A stretch of 64,000 nt of DNA from Microglena sp. YARC (taxonomy: Eukaryota > Chlorophyta > Chlorophyceae > Chlamydomonadales > Chlamydomonadaceae), in NCBI GenBank assembly GCA_022414725.1, contig CM039464.1:28759543-28823542 (forward strand). The letters run 5' to 3'. Position 1 is the stretch's first letter, and each line of letters opens with the position of its first letter. This document shows positions 19,852 to 31,254 of this stretch, one piece after another. Both the position numbers and the translations under genes were made by a program. The notes below the pieces were generated by a model. That model saw only the letters and a list, made by a program, of their open reading frames with translations. It ran no database searches and had not been told where the DNA came from.

Positions 19852-20489
19852 AGGGGGCAGCGGTGACCGGCCCAGTTTGAAGTGTTGCTGGTGGTGGTGC
19901 AAGTGGTGGTGAATGAGGCACCCCATGAACCTGACGGGCGATGAATTGAAGGGGGAGCTCTGTAGGAGACCAGGGTCATTCAGGGGGGGGGGGGGGGGGG
20001 GGGGGGCAAATCTGCTTCTTGAGACGCAACCGGTTTCATAATCTGCTTCTAAAGCGGACCCAGACTGAGATGCAACGGACGCTCCAAAATCTGTGTTAGT
20101 ACACCAGAGAATATGTGCACAATGCGCTAAGTACATAGCAACATGCGCTTGCACAATTCATCAAGTTCTCTCTAGGAGATAGTCAAACAGATGGATGATG
20201 AAATAGCTCACCAGGAAATAGAAGTACAATGCACCAGGAATCAGATGTACAATGCACCAAGAGGTTGCGAGAAGACCGATACATAGCTGGAGTATTTGGA
20301 AGGACACACAGATACAGGACTGCAGTTCTTAGCAGGATACTGATGCATCATTAGTGAAATCCCTGGGCATTGAGCCATCTGCCTAGAAATATCTTCCAAA
20401 GCTCAATGCACGTTTATACAAAGTAGTTTAATTTGAATGTCCGTGCTTGCATGTTTGGTGTGTGTGTGTGGGGTGGGGGGGGGGGGGGG

Positions 20490-20520
20490 GGGGGGGGTCA
20501 ATATATTAAGTCATTTCATT
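20490..20520. repeat. Poly-G tract in copy A
   Basis: A G run of about 25 interrupts the 3' flank. In copy B the same place holds GGTGGTGGTGG and GTGTGTG runs, showing fast change of simple repeats between copies. Confidence 0.85.
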
Positions 20521-21139
20521 TACCTTCTTTATTAAGGTCAATTCATGTTCACATTTTGGGAGCTCTATCTAAAATTTGAGCTTGGACCCAGGTACACAGA
20601 CCATGTATTTAGGCTGCTCTCCGTCTTCAGCATTTGAAGCATTTTTCTCATCAACGAATGTTATATCCAGACTTCATCAAAGAATATTAAATCCTGACTG
20701 TCAATACAGCTGGAGTGCTGGTGCGAAAAAGAAGAATTTGTAAAATACAGGACCAGAGACCTCAGAAAGCCATCAGTGTTTGTAGGATATTTTGCCCTGT
20801 TTTGTTCAATTCTTTCCTCCTCGAGATAGAAGACTAGTTGCTTTGAGATAAAAACAGATTACTGAATATTCCCGAATATTGACGCGCGGTTTAAGAGGAC
20901 TCTCACCAATGTAAACCGCTGGTGTGTCTGTATAATTAGCTCCTCTTATCTGTTGTACATCCATGAGCCTCTGCGCCCAGCGGGGAGGGGTGGAAACGTA
21001 TCCATGAATGGATTTTACACAAATTTTCTGGAAATACAATTTCAGATTTTTTTACTGTCCTGCAATTTGCTCAGCGTGCAAAGGGCTTCAAGGGAGCTGA
21101 TTTGGGGGGGGGGGAGGTATTATTTGGGCATTTGTTTTT

Positions 21140-22100
21140 TAGGTTGGTAGGGTAGGTAGGAATAGGTAGGGTAGAGTAGAGGTAGGTAGGGTTAGTAGGT
21201 AGGGGAAGGGTGGGCATGGAGGGCAGGTGGGTGGGTGTGGGTGGGTATGGGTGGGTGGGTTTGGGTGGGTGTCAGGGTGGGTGGGTATGGGTGGGTGGAT
21301 GTGTATGGGTGGGTGGCAGGGGTGGGTGGGTGTATGGGTGGGTGACTGGATATGGGTGTGGGTGGGTGGGTGGGTGGGTATGGGTGGCAGGGGTGGGTGG
21401 GTGTGTATGGGTGTGGGTATGGGTGAGTATGGGTGGGTGGGTTTGGGTGTGGGTGGGTGGATGCGTGGGTGTGGGTGGGTATGGGTATGGGTGGGTGGGT
21501 ATGTGTGGGTGTGGGTGGGTGGATGTGTGGGTGTGGGTGGGTGTGGGTATGGGTATGGGTGGGTGGGTGTGGGTGTGTGTGGGTGGGTATGGGTGGAAGG
21601 GTATGGGTGGCATAGGTGTATGGGTGGGTGGGTATGTGTGTGTGTGTGTGTGTATGGGCATGGGTGTGAGTGTGTATGGGTGTGTGTGTGGGTATGTGTG
21701 TGTGGGTGTGTGGGTATGTGTGTGTGTGTATGTGTGTGGGTATGGGTGGGTGGATGTGTATGGGTGGGTGGGTGGGTGTGTATGGGTGGGTTTGTATGGG
21801 TGGGTGGGTATGGGTGGGTGGGTATGTGTGTGGGTGGGTGTGTATGGGTGGGTGGGTGTGTATGGGTGGGTGGGTAGGTATGTGTGTGGGGGTGTGGGGG
21901 TGGGTGGGCATGGGTGGGTGGGTGGGTATGTGTGGGTGGGTGGGTGTGGGTATGTGTGGGTGGGTGGGTGGATATGGGTGGGTGGGTGTGTATGGGTGGG
22001 TGGGTATGAGTGTGTGGGTGGGTGAGTGGGTATGGGTGGGTATGGGTGGGTGTGGGGGTGGATGTGGATGTGTGGGTGGGTGGGTGGGTGGGTATGTTAT
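21140..22100. repeat. (TGGG)n-like tract of 0.95 kb, G-quadruplex-prone
   Basis: Almost uninterrupted GGGTGGGTGGGTATGGGTGG and GGGTGTGTATGGGTGGG variants. It lies directly against the left edge of duplication copy B. Long Gly/Trp/Val and, on the other strand, Thr/His/Pro reading frames arise only from the stop-free unit. Confidence 0.97.
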
Positions 22101-22101
22101 T

Positions 22102-22678
22102 AGTGTGGAGAGTGTTTGCATTGGTTTGGAGGGGCGTGGTATGAACGGGACCCTACCGTACGCCGCAGCTGGTGGAAGTCACCATATCCATAAAGTATAT
22201 ATAATGTGGATCAAATTAATGCCCCTCCTGAGTTGTCCCGCCATAGTGGTCCAAGCCTAATGTGTTATATGATTATTTAGTTATTATGACTACATGCTGA
22301 TCCAAATGTCTACTGTTGGCCTTCTGTCCATTACTCCCTGACCTCGTCGAACAAAGCCTAAATAAGCTATCTAACAATGTATGCTATCTCACAAAGCATG
22401 TACCTGTCCTGTGAATGCCAGGACATCTTCTACGAGAAAGCTGATGCTCTAGTTGGAGTGGCTCGCGATGTGGACCTTGGGTGCAGTCGAACGTTCACCT
22501 TTGATCTAAACCGCTTTGAGGCACCCCAGGAAGCTGACGCTCGATGAAGGGGGCAGCGGTGACCGGCCCAGTTTGAAGTGTTGCTGGTGGTGGTGCAGGT
22601 GGTAGTGAATGAGGCACCCCAGGAACCTGACGGGCGATGAATTGAAGGGGGAGCTCTGTAGGAGACCAGGGTCATTCA

Positions 22679-22714
<36 letters not shown>

Positions 22715-23460
22715 AATCTGCTTCTTGAGACGCAACCGGTTTCATAATCTGCTTCTAAAGCGGACCCAGACTGAGATGCAACGGACGCTCCAAAATCTGT
22801 GTCAGTACACCAGAGAATATGCGCACAATGCGCTAAGTACATAGCAACATGCGCTTGCACAATTCATCAAGTTCTCTCTAGGAGATAGTCAAACAGATGG
22901 ATGATGAAATAGCTCACCAGGAAATAGAAGTACAATGCACCAGGAATCAGATGTACAATGCACCAAGAGGTTGCGAGAAGACCGATACATAGCTGGAGTA
23001 TTTGGAAGGACACACAGATACAGGACTGCAGTTCTTAGCAGGATACTGATGCATCATTAGTGAAATCCCTGGGCATTGAGCCATCTGCCTAGAAATACCT
23101 TCCAAAGCTCAATGCACGTTTATACAAAGTAGTTTAATTTGAATGTCCGTGCTTGGATGTTTGGTGTGTGTGTGTATTTTGGTGGTGGTGGTGGTGGTGT
23201 GTGTGTGGGGGGGGGGGCGGGGGGTCAATATATTAAGTCATTTCATTTACCTTCTTTATTAAGGTCAATTCATGTTCACATTTTGGGAGCTCTATCTAAA
23301 ATTTGAGCTTGGACCCAGGTACACAGACCATGTATTTAGGCTGCTCTCCGTCTTCAGCATTTGAAGCATTTTTCTCATCAACGAATGTTATATCCAGACT
23401 TCATCAAAGAATATTAAATCCTGACTGTCAATACAGCTGGAGTGCTGGTGCGAAAAGAAG
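22102..23460 (+). repeat. Direct duplication, copy B
   Basis: Second copy of the 1.35-kb segment, offset about 2.7 kb from copy A. Its right edge is near 23460 (GGTGCGAAAAGAAGAA), after which the sequences diverge. Confidence 0.97.
22422..22547 (+). CDS. Duplicate SMC1 last exon (copy B), possible alternative terminal exon
   Basis: The AATGCCAG acceptor and all 42 codons to TGA are identical to copy A as far as I can read. It has no other SMC1 exon between it and copy A. It could be joined to the 19316 donor by skipping copy A, giving the same protein with a different 3' UTR; otherwise it is a silent copy. Whether it is used cannot be told from sequence. Confidence 0.8.
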   Translation, partial: DIFYEKADALVGVARDVDLGCSRTFTFDLNRFEAPQEADAR

Positions 23461-23559
23461 AATCTGTAACATGTTATTCAGCCTGCTCTGATTTTGTTTT
23501 CTGGTATTATTATTGTATATCAACAAAACAAAATTACCGCGGTCAAGACATTGAAGTAA

Positions 23560-24245
23560 TGACATCACACTACCAGGGTTGTTCAGGAGGACCTGAAGCT
23601 CTGCGTCCCGAGACGCAACCAATTTTACAGCCTGGGTCCTCACTCCTCAGCCACAACCAATTCCATAGCCTGCGTCCTGAGACGCAACCGACCCATAACC
23701 TGCACACTACCACCATCTTCCCACGAAATGATCAAATCAGATGATCAAATGATACCCTGCAAATTGTTAATCCTAGCAGACCCTGATAATGTTCTTCATG
23801 TTCACATGGTACATCAGCCTTCTGAGAGCTCAGGCTGCCCACCGTCTGCAGTAAGAGAAAGCATGTGTAATGCAAATAAGGTAACAAGGGTCTGTATGGC
23901 TGGGCCAGGCAGCTGGCCTAGCTGCGTGTAGGGCAAGGAGCTGGGGCAAGGAGCCCAGGAGGCTAGCATGGTCGGGGGACGTTTAGCTTGGATAGTTGTA
24001 CGGTTTTTCACCCAACTTAGGGCTGCTGGCCGTTTTCCAATTCTAAGTCCCCACGTGTGACAACGCAGACAGGGCGCGAGACAAATAAAAACCACACCGA
24101 TCCTATGTACGTATTGAAACCTAAACCAGCCAAAACCCTAAAACCTTTGTCAGATTTCCAATGCTAGCTCCTAAACCCATAAACCTACATGCTTTCAGGT
24201 TTCCAACACCGGTACCTAAACCATAAACCCTAAACCCTCTTTCAG
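23560..24245. other. Intergenic stretch with no recognised gene
   Basis: Short repeats of CTGCGTCCTGAGACGCAACC (23597-23700) and degenerate CCTAAACCC runs (24110-24235) alternate with GCTTTCAGGTTTCCAACACC. The copia element inserted within the latter repeat, whose text resumes (GTTTCCAATACCGG) at its right flank. Confidence 0.6.
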
Positions 24246-24250
24246 GTTTC

Positions 24251-24644
24251 TGTCAGCATGAATTGCGGTGCTCTCAAGCGTTTAATGACTTAGTGACTAC
24301 TTATGTACTCCCTTAGAACTATCGGCCCTGATAGCTTCCCATAGTGATAGCTTCCCGTAGAACTGAGTCATCCTTTAGTGACTCAGTGTCAGCTTCCTAT
24401 TGACTGCCTGTCTCTCTGTGTCTTATCGGTCTCTCCCTGACATGTCCTGTGTTAAACGGTGTCAGGGTGACAAGATCCGGGCTTAGGGTCTATTCAGGTT
24501 ACAGGCATCCACTTCGCCCACCGCTGGTGTCCTTTAGTGTACGTCCTTGCTTGTAACGTCATTCTCGTCTCTGTGTATAGATTGGCGCGTCTGTCTCCGC
24601 TGCATACATCTCTGTCCACTCTTAGAAGTGCTTAATAGCTGATA
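24251..24644 (+). repeat. 5' LTR of the copia element
   Basis: Starts TGTCAGCATGAATTGCGG and ends TTAATAGCTGATA. The sequence immediately inside, GGTTCTGGGCTTCATCTCG, is where the tRNA primer site should be, though I cannot assign the tRNA. Confidence 0.95.
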
Positions 24645-24737
24645 GGTTCTGGGCTTCATCTCGATCTACCACTGCTTTATAATGCAACTTCCGCGTGGCC
24701 TCCTGCCGGCTTCGAAAAGCTAACCCCACAGAATGGT

Positions 24738-25495
24738 TTGTCTTGGTCGCGCGGTATGGAGAGCGTCATTGTATCCAATGGCTGCGACCGCATTCTTCCG
24801 TTCAAGACTCGTGTTCCCACTGATTGGCTTGATGATTGCGCGCCAGCGGCCTCTGCTGCCTTAGATGAGTCTCCTTCCGCCATCATGGAAGACATCCCCC
24901 CTACCAAACCTCCATTTCTCTCCCTCCTTCTCCTCTTGTCCAACGCCTCCTTCCTGAGGTAGAGGATATTCTGATGCGTCTATGCTGCGTCTCGACTCAG
25001 ATCATCAAATACAAGTCTTCTCCTCCGCCTCCTGATGCCCGTTTTGAGTATGACAATGCTGATCTGGCTCGCCATAAGCATGAAGATGGCTACTACACTG
25101 AGGATGACGATGACGACGAAGAGGAAGACCTACAGAGTGCGCGGAGTGGTGACTTCGGTGGAGTCACACCTTCCACTGCCACTCGTGTTTTTGAGTCTCC
25201 GGTGTTTGAGCACCAGTCGGCTCCTCCTCCTCCTCCTCCTCCTCCTGTCTACAAGCCTCCGACTGCTCCTCCGCATCCCCTGCGGGTACCTGAGTTGGCT
25301 ATGCCGACTTTGCTGAGAAGCTCGTCACTTGGTCCTTTGATTCCTCCCCTCCCCTTTGTTCGCAACCCTTCTGAGCGAGCTCTGGCTGGCTACCACACGC
25401 GGTCTCGTGAGACTGCTGCTGCTGCCTCGAGTGTCCACAGCGATGCTGCTGGCCCCTCCCTGAATCGATTCGCTGCGCCTCCAGTTTGGCTTTGA
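24738..25495 (+). pseudogene. Copia gag-like region, degenerate
   Basis: Two open stretches. One begins MSWSRGMESVIVSNGCDRIL at 24738. The second, 24974-25495, has an acidic patch (YYTEDDDDDEEEDLQ) and a proline run ([15 protein letters not shown]). I do not see a typical copia gag core, so part may be deleted or diverged. Assignment rests on position after the 5' LTR. Confidence 0.5.
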
Positions 25496-25496
25496 G

Positions 25497-25904
25497 TTGT
25501 ACCAGAACAAGACCGTAGACAACTGGTCTTGTCTTGATGCTTATAGATCGTTAGATTTCTTAAATGTGTCTCTCCCCAGGTCTGATCCAAGGCATCCTGG
25601 CTGGTCCCGCGACCCTCCCCAGATCCCTGCTAATGCTGCTTTCCAGCGGGGCAAGGGATCTGGTTCTCAGAGTTCCGGGGGCACCAAGAGGCGCTTGGAT
25701 TGCACTTGGGGACCCTGTCGTTCGAAAACGAGCCACTCGGAAGACCGCTGCTTTACAAAGTATCCGGAACTCAGAAAGGCCAAGGGACGTGCACCTGGTT
25801 CTGAACCGGTGCCCGTAGCTTTGGCCCTTCCAGGGTCGCTTACACGTAAGCAGCTGTCGTCCTTGCAGGCTCAGATCGATGGGTACGCCATTTCAAAGAA
25901 CTAG
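25497..25904 (+). pseudogene. Copia gag zinc-knuckle segment
   Basis: The open frame contains CTWGPCRSKTSHSEDRCF, a C-x4-C-x5-H-x4-C variant of the nucleocapsid knuckle (normally C-x2-C-x4-H-x4-C), followed by KYPELRKAKGR as in other copia elements. Confidence 0.7.
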
Positions 25905-25974
25905 GAGGTAAGCTCTGTCCTATTTTCTTGCACGACTAAGTTCTCAAACATTTGCAGCCCAAGTCTTTCTGAAG

Positions 25975-26530
25975 GTATCTGGCATGTGGACTCGGGAGCT
26001 GGGATGTCAATCACAGGTGATAGGTCGTTGTTCACTGTGTTTGAATCCTCTGCTGTTGGGCCTGCAGTTCGATTTGCTGATGGGGTGATTCAACGGTCAG
26101 AGGGTATGGGGTCCATTGTGTTATGTAGTGATTGGTTACCAACATCAATCACCTTAACCAATGTTCTATACATACCCACTGTCCAGTAAATCTCCTGTCC
26201 GTAAATGCTGTAGCTCATTCCCTCCACTGCAAGATTGCTTTTGATAGTATTAGTTGTACTGCCACTCAGGGCTCTTCTGTGCTCTGGTCCTTTCCTGCTT
26301 CCAGTGATGGTGTGTATAAGTTTGCTTGTAGGCCTTGTCACACCTCCAGTCGTTGTTTGAGGGTTGCTGAATATTATCCAGCTTTTGCACTTGATGTTGA
26401 TGAGGACGGTGGAGTTATTATCCCTACCACTCCTGCATGGTTGTGGCATAGGCGACTGGGTCATCCCGGTTATGATGCCTTGCACAACCTTGTCAAGCGT
26501 GGTATGGTTAAGAACTTACCCCTCAGCCTT
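25975..26530 (+). pseudogene. Copia protease and pre-integrase domain
   Basis: Protease active site in WHVDSGAGMSITGDRSLF (DSG motif, from about 25979). After a frame break, the gag-pre-integrase block WLWHRRLGHPGYDALHNLVK lies near 26437-26496. The reading frame then runs into the inserted LINE. Confidence 0.85.
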
Positions 26531-26536
26531 CATCAA

Positions 26537-27283
26537 TGGTTCGCAGCCAACAGCAATGATGAGAATGGCTTGATTCCCTTTACATCCGCCTTACATAAGC
26601 AGGATCAGATTCGTTCTATAGCACAGTTTAGAATGGGTTCCCATTGGCTGAACACAGAAAGAATGAGGGTGGTGGATAGAGCACACATCCCTCGCTCAAT
26701 GAGACACTGTCAAATGTGTGGGTTCCAAAAAACTGAGGATGAAATGCATATGTTTGAGTGCCCTTTTTATAATGATATTCGCCTCCGCTACCAGAATCTG
26801 TTTACAGATATTTATAGGCATGTCCATGAGGATACCGACTTAACCGTATGGAATGTGGAATTCTGCGATTCCACATTCAGAACCTTTATGAATGGAAATG
26901 GCACTAAGTCTTTTTGGAGCAACCTAGCCGACTATCTTTCTACTTGTAGAAGAGCAAGACAGGAAGCCCTGGACTGCTTAGTGGCACCGTAATTTATTAT
27001 CCCTTTTTTTTCTTCTTGAGACTTCTCATTTGTTAGCTTCTTACCTCCGCCACTGTAAGTGGTTGAGATCTGGGTCCTGCTCTAAGGGGTTTAATACCTA
27101 CGCCACCAAAACGGTGGTTGGGAGTTTGGTTTGTTTGTCCTCGACACACACCTGATGTAATGGGGTTTTTTTTGCTTTGTGGGTGCTTTTTTTTTTTGTT
27201 TAAAGCACAGAGTCTCATACACCCTCGCGGTGTCAAGTAGACTTTAATATGTAATGTAATGTAATGTAATGTAATGTAATCAA
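26537..27283 (+). mobile_element. 5'-truncated non-LTR retrotransposon (LINE) inside the copia integrase
   Basis: The protein tail includes RMGSHWLNTERMR, then RHCQMCGFQKTEDEMHMFEC followed by PFYNDIRLR, the Cys/His cluster (C-x2-C-x9-H-x3-C) typical of LINE ORF2 C-termini, ending at TAA 26990-26992. A 3' UTR and a tail of six TAATG-type units (27248-27280) follow. ATCAA occurs at both edges (26532-26536 and 27279-27283), a possible target duplication or tail microhomology. The copia text resumes in frame at CAAGTACAAAAGATGGG. Confidence 0.85.
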
Positions 27284-27284
27284 G

Positions 27285-27780
27285 TACAAAAGATGGGTAA
27301 GATCCCATGTGATGCTTGTCAAAAGGCTAAGGGAAAGCGTCTCCCTTTTCCTAAAGAAAGCATGACTGAGGTCCTTGCACCCCTCCAACGCCTTCACTTG
27401 GATATCATGGGACCGGTTCATATTAGGGGTCTTCGTGGGGAGTTTTATATCTTGTGCCTTGTAGACCAATTCTCTGGCTATGCTGAGGTATTGTGCTTGA
27501 GGACCAAGGATGAAGCTCCCTTAGCAGTCCAGACTATCATCCTCAGATGGTCAAATCAGCTGCAGGGGGTTGCCTTTAAGTGTCTGAGATCTGACAGGGC
27601 TAAAGAGTTTTATAGTTAAATGGTTTCGAGGATTGGTTAGAATCGGTTGGGGCAGTACATGAGTTGTCTTTGGCATACACTGCACAGCAGAATGCAACTG
27701 TGGAAAGGTATAATGGGGTCCTTCAGAATATAGCTAGGAGTATCCACTTGGAGTCTAAAGCTTACTAAGTCCTTTTGGCC
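27285..27780 (+). pseudogene. Copia integrase, interrupted
   Basis: CDACQKAKGKRLPFPKE is the end of the HHCC finger; HLDIMGPV holds the first catalytic Asp; LRSDRAKEF marks the second Asp, with the usual NGGE changed to RAKE. A TAA at 27617 ends the frame; the conserved block YTAQQNATVERYNG resumes in another frame near 27680. Confidence 0.9.
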
Positions 27781-27999
27781 CTATGCCTTCCTGGCTGCTT
27801 GTTACCCTTAGAAACCGTCTGCCTAACCAGGGACGCAAGACACCCTTTTGAGTTGTTTTATGGGGTGAAACCTGATGTGTCGTTATTACGTGTGTTTGGA
27901 TGCCCCTGCTATGTTTACTCTAGTCAATGGGAAGAAACGTAATAGAGCTAGACGAAAGGGCGTTATCTGGTAGACTGGTTGGGTATTCTCTGGTGAGTA

Positions 28000-28610
28000 A
28001 GGGTTATTTTGTTTGGGTTCCTAAGTTGCGCCAGGTAGTAGAGAGTCGTGATGTACTCTTCTATGAGCAGTTTTGATCATAACTGCATTCCTGGGCTAAC
28101 TCCCTATGATGGGTCGCCATATGTCTCTAGCATCCCTGCCGCCATCAACGGACACATGCCTGTGGTTGCGGTTGATTCCTAGACCCTTTGTCTTCCCAAT
28201 TGTTGACCACTGTCCTGGCCATAGGATGACTCTGCGACCTAGGTCGGGGGCCAGTGGTACTGTTTTGCGTGAGAACACACTGGGCGGGCGAGTTTCTGCG
28301 GCTCCTACTACGGACAAAATCTTAGCCGAATCTCAGGGGGTCGCCAGGCCCTCCTCTGCGTCAACATTTCCGTCGGTGAAGTCCGTTGGATTTACACCAA
28401 CTCAGACCATAGTGGATCCTTTGTTAGATCCATTGCCTACTAGTCATCATACTCCCATCATCACTGATAGCTCGATGGAGTTGGTGAACCGCTTCACCTC
28501 CTGCCGTCCTCTGATAGATTACTCAGGAGTTCCGGGTGATGATGTAGCCGTTGCAGATGATGCAAGTGATGATCTTGAACCGGGTGTCAGGCTCCGATAA
28601 CTGCATATGG
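28000..28610 (+). other. Copia integrase C-terminus / linker, degenerate
   Basis: Open to 28597 in the frame starting 28106, Ser/Thr/Pro rich, as is usual for the region between integrase and reverse transcriptase in copia elements. I recognise no catalytic motif here. Confidence 0.4.
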
Positions 28611-28814
28611 CTGGGGTGTTCCGGTCGACCCAGGCTTCGGTTGATTTAGAGGCAAAGAAGGCCGGCCCTGTTCAACCAGGCAGTAGTTCTGCACTGGGGG
28701 CTTTACTAATGGTTACTGCTGATACTGCTGATACCCCGCTGCCCCATGTACAAGTAAACTGCTTGTACGTGGGAGCATCTGTTGCATCCACCACTGAACT
28801 GACCTACAAGCTGC

Positions 28815-29640
28815 CATGTTGCATACCAACCCTGACAGGGATCAATGGCTTCTTGCCATGAAGGATGAGATGGCTTCCCTTCATGCCCATGGTACATGGG
28901 TTCTCACTCCACAGCCTCGTAAGCAGTAAGATCCTGTCTGGCAGGTGGTTATTTTGTGAAGAAGATTGGTGTTGATGGTACTATACGCTTCAAGGCACGT
29001 TTTGTGGTCCGTGGTTTTCTGCAGCGTCCTGGGCTGGATTTTCATGATGTATATGCCCCTGTCTCCTCCAAAGCAGGTCTTAGGGTGTGCTCCTGGCTGC
29101 CATCGCTCATAGGAAGATGTTTGTTCGGCAGCTGGACATCAAGACTGCATTCCTAAAATTGCCAAGCTGGAGCCTGGTATGGACCTGTACTGCCACCAGC
29201 CTGAGGGCTTTAGGCACCTTGGTCTAACGGTGTTTCACTTGTCTGCAAACTGATCAAGTCCCTTTATGGATTGAAAGCAGGCACCCAGAGCTTGGAGTAG
29301 GGATGTCAAGCGGGTTCTGGTTGCTCATGGGCTTTACTATGTGCAAGGCAGAACCTGCTTCTGTACTTTAGGAAGGATTCTGAATGGTGGGTGGAGCTAT
29401 GTCCTGACCTATGTTGATGACTTTATCTGTGCTTTTAGTGAGCTGGATAGGTATGTGTTGCTGATCCAGGCAATGGAAGCAGCTGGCTGGGAGGTCAAAG
29501 AGATGGGTGTGTTCCAATTCAGTTCCTCTCTTTGGACATGGATGTTACCGCTTGACTCTGAAGGCAGGTGTGTTCAGATCAAATCTCTCTCAGCACACCT
29601 ACATTGTTGATCTGGTGGAGCAGTTTGGGTCTTACTGCTG
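28815..29640 (+). pseudogene. Copia reverse transcriptase, frame-broken
   Basis: WLLAMKDEMASLHAHGTWVL, then (after a stop and frameshift) RFKARFVVRGFLQRPGLDFH and DVYAPVSS, and the catalytic YVDD box at 29410-29421 within YVLTYVDDFICAF. At least three frame changes are needed to follow it. Confidence 0.92.
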
Positions 29641-29689
29641 CTGCCCACCCAAGTTTTGCTGGCTCCATGGCCAAATCCACTGTTTCTGA

Positions 29690-30395
29690 CGCCCCTGGAG
29701 AGCCCCTGCCGTCTAATAGCCAGTAACCTCTCTCTTGTAGGTGCTTTGCTATACCTGGCCACTTGCACCAGGCCTGATATTTCCTTTGCTGTTAGCTATT
29801 TATCCAGGTTCTCTGCTCACCCTACAGTCCCTCTCTGGGGGGCTGCCAAACGGTTACTCTTTGTATTTGAGAACACATTCTCACCTGGGTCTCACTTTAC
29901 ACCCACAGCCCTGATTTCACTTTTACTGTCTTTAGTGACTCATCTTATGCTGATGATGGGTCTGACAGGAGATCTCAGAACTGGCTTTTGCAGTTCTAGC
30001 TGGTGGGGTGCATTGTTAACTGGATGAGCAAGCGACAGCCTACTGTTGCTATTAGCTCTAGTGAGGCTGAGTATCAGGCCCTGTCCCAGGCTGCCAGGGA
30101 GATCCAATGGTTGAAGAAATTGAGGGTGGATCTGGGTCTGCCTTGTGCTTTTGGTTACAATTCAGGGTGACAACTTAGGTTCCCTGAGTTGGGCCACTGA
30201 CTGGCAGCTTCTGCCTCGCAGACAAGCACATTGATGTTATTCATCACTACATCAAGGAGCTGGTGGAAGGATGGCCAACTGGCTGTTGCCTATGTTAACA
30301 CTGTGGATAACTGTGCTGACCCCTTCACCAAGCCCCTTGATCCTGCTGTGTTCTGGCGGTTTGTCCGTATGCTTGGAATGACCGCTACTACTTCT
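29690..30395 (+). pseudogene. Copia RNase H region, frame-broken
   Basis: GALLYLATCTRPDISFAVSY and LSRFSAHPT, then SSYADDGSDRRS and WMSKRQPTVAISSSEAEYQA, then DPFTKPLDPAVFWRF. This is the standard copia 3' end. Frames shift several times. Confidence 0.92.
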
Positions 30396-30722
30396 TAGGG
30401 TCATTTTTTAGTTTTTTTGGTTACCTACGTTTCTTGTTTTTTGGTTATCATTGTATGGCATTAGGTTCCTATTCCCGGATCGGGTTTTCTATACCGTTGT
30501 TACCCGTCATTGATATTCGGTTATCCTCTTTTCTCCCTTGGCACTCTTTGGTATTTTGCCTTGGTCCATTCCTTCATTTACACACCCTTTGGGTTACATT
30601 TGAAGTTCTCTCGTTTTTTCGGAGTTTTTTTTTTTTTTTTTGTAATCTGTTACATATAGTTCTATGTCCCAGTGCCATAGGTGGAGTAGTAGTATTGTAT
30701 GTCACCTGTGTCATAGGTGGAG

Positions 30723-31116
30723 TGTCAGCATGAATTGCGGTGCTCTCAAGTGTTTTATGACTTGGTGGCTACTTATGTACTCCCTTAGAACTATCGGCCC
30801 TGATAGCTTCCCATAGTGATAGCTTCCCGTAGAACTGAGTCATCCTTTAGTGACTCAGTGTCAGCTTCCTATTGACTGCCTGTCTCTCTGTGTCTTATCG
30901 GTCTCTTCCTGACATGTCCTGTGTTAAACGGTGTCAGGGTGACAAGATCCGGGCTTAGGGTCTATTCAGGTTACAGGCATCCACTTCGCCCACCGCTGGT
31001 GTCCTTTAGTGTACGTCCTTGCTTGTAACGTCATTCTCGTCTCTGTGTATAGATTGGCGCGTCTGTCTCCGCTGCATACATCTCTGTCCACTCTTAGAAG
31101 TGCTTAATAGCTGATA
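30723..31116 (+). repeat. 3' LTR of the copia element
   Basis: Differs from the 5' LTR at four positions in the first 45 bases and once in the GGTCTCTTCCTGAC segment. No strong polypurine tract precedes it; GGTGGAG is the nearest. Confidence 0.95.
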
Positions 31117-31254
31117 GTTTCCAATACCGGCAGCAGGGGCTTCTTGTACAAGTTAACTATAAACGGAACCTCAGATGCCGTGGCTTACATATGCACGAGG
31201 ATGGGCAACTATGGCAAAATTGATGTTTGATACGTTACATAATAATACCGGTAT

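Larger units (their letters stand above)
19406..20745 (+). repeat. Direct duplication, copy A (contains the last SMC1 exon)
   Basis: The segment from AGTGTGGAGAGTGTTTGCAT to GGTGCGAAAAAGAAGAA is repeated at 22102-23460 almost base for base. Differences are mainly the lengths of the poly-G and GT tracts and scattered substitutions. Copy A starts at the end of the preceding intron, covers the last coding exon and about 0.9 kb of 3' flank. Confidence 0.97.
24246..31121 (+). mobile_element. Ty1/copia LTR retrotransposon, inactivated, with nested LINE
   Basis: Two 394-bp LTRs (24251-24644 and 30723-31116) begin TGTCAGCATG and end GCTGATA, flanked by the 5-bp duplication GTTTC (24246-24250 and 31117-31121). 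They differ at five positions that I counted (about 98.7 percent identical). Order inside: gag-like, zinc knuckle, protease, integrase, reverse transcriptase, RNase H, which is the copia order. Several frameshifts and stops and a LINE insertion make it non-autonomous. It lies between the SMC1 and CxxCxxCC genes in the same orientation. Confidence 0.96.

Noticed and set aside
21192..22121. Long open frames (309 codons minus, 271 plus) rich in Thr/His/Pro or Gly/Trp/Val
   Set aside because: They are translations of the stop-free (TGGG)n tract; no non-repetitive protein segment or start context.
24110..24240. Telomere end (CCCTAAA)
   Set aside because: Only a few degenerate, scattered units; at most an interstitial remnant. 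It was used only as weak support for a green-lineage source.
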